Shown one piece after another: positions 63,509 to 64,000 of a DNA stretch of 64,000 nucleotides. The DNA is from Papio anubis (Eukaryota; Chordata; Mammalia; Primates; Cercopithecidae), in assembly GCF_008728515.1 (NCBI RefSeq), contig NC_044985.1:78964155-79028154 (forward strand). The letters run 5' to 3'. The notes under the pieces are model-generated. The model did no database searches. It was not told where the DNA came from and saw nothing but the letters and a program-made list of their open reading frames with translations. Numbering within the stretch: position 1 is the first letter of the stretch; the number at the start of each line of letters is the position of its first letter. The position numbers and the translations under genes are program-made.

Positions 63509-64000
63509 CTAGATGCCTTTTATTTCTTTTTCTTACCTAATTGCTCTGGTAAGGACCTCCAGTATTTTATTTAATAGAACTGGTGGAAATGGATGGCCTT
63601 GTTTTGTTCCTTATCTTAGAGTAAAAGCTTTCAACTTTTCATGGTTGAGTATAATGTAAGCTTTGAACTTGTTATATATGGCCTTTATTGTATTGGGGTA
63701 TATTTCTTCTATATTTAATTTGTGGAGAGTGTTGAGGATGTAGAATTGTGTCAAATGCTTTTTTCTGCATCTAATGAGATGATCCTATGGTATTTGCCTT
63801 TCACTCTTTTAATGTGGTGTATCACATTTATAGATTTGTATATATTGAACTATACTTGCATCCCTTGGGTAAACCCCATTTGATCAAAGTGAATAATTCT
63901 TTTAATGTGCTGTTGAATTCAGTTTGGTCACATTTTGCTGTGAACTTTTCTATCTATGTTCATCAGGAGTACCGACTTGTAATTTTCTTTTCTTGTAATG
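63509..64000 (-). mobile_element. L1 ORF2 fragment running off the window
   Basis: Antisense L1 ORF2 (reverse transcriptase region): 'GATGCCTTTTATTTCTTTTT', 'TTGCTCTGGTAAGGACCTCC', 'AATGCTTTTTTCTGCATCTA', 'GAGATGATCCTATGGT', 'CATCCCTTGGGTAAACCCCA'. It continues past the window edge. Divergence suggests an L1PB/L1MA-age element. Confidence 0.9.

Overview
This 64 kb window looks like nuclear DNA from a higher primate, most probably human. It is AT-rich and intron-like or intergenic, with no long open reading frame of cellular origin. It carries primate-specific repeats: Alu elements of the J, S and Y types, L1PA/L1PB fragments, a THE1 solo LTR and a HERV-W (HERV17/LTR17) copy. Beneath these lie older mammalian repeats (MIR, L2, L3/CR1, MLT1, MER5-type, Tigger). 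I found no bacterial-type operon, CRISPR array, rRNA or tRNA gene. Family names are given from memory of family sequence features, not from a database search.

Layout. 0-10 kb is mostly unique sequence with a (TG)n tract, a MER5A-like hAT element, a Tigger-type DNA transposon with both inverted ends (5140-6376), and MIR/L2 relics, one MIR carrying a 64-bp internal tandem duplication. 10-20 kb holds a MaLR LTR, an older L1 fragment, a 1-kb piece of L1 ORF2 lacking its 3' end, and an L3/CR1 relic. 20.9-26.4 kb is a minus-strand HERV-W copy with the structure of an L1-processed pseudogene: it starts at R, ends at R with an A-rich tail, and is flanked by a 13-bp target-site duplication. Its gag, protease, RNase H, integrase and env remnants are all broken, and an RNase H-like block lies ahead of gag.

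26-38 kb carries several Alus with clear target-site duplications, a CR1/L3 element interrupted by a MIR, ancient L1 pieces, and one candidate coding exon (35891-35979) that would encode a signal peptide. 37.87-38.67 kb is a tandem triplication whose middle copy is split by an Alu. 40.8-43.5 kb has an AluY-like element, an L1 3' end, an AluJ, a free Alu monomer and an MLT1 solo LTR in a row. 43.5-47.5 kb is nearly repeat-free. 48-56 kb has Alus, a THE1 solo LTR, a (GGAA)n tract and an ERV1-type solo LTR. 57.9-60.4 kb is a large inverted repeat (two arms of about 600 bp, spacer of about 940 bp), one arm interrupted by an MST-type solo LTR. 60.4-62.4 kb is an old L1 with a younger L1 inserted in the opposite orientation. 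The window ends in another L1 carrying an AluY.

No host protein-coding gene can be named. The window is best read as layered mobile elements on unique noncoding DNA, and the items most worth checking are the candidate signal-peptide exon, the large inverted repeat, the split triplication and the HERV-W copy.
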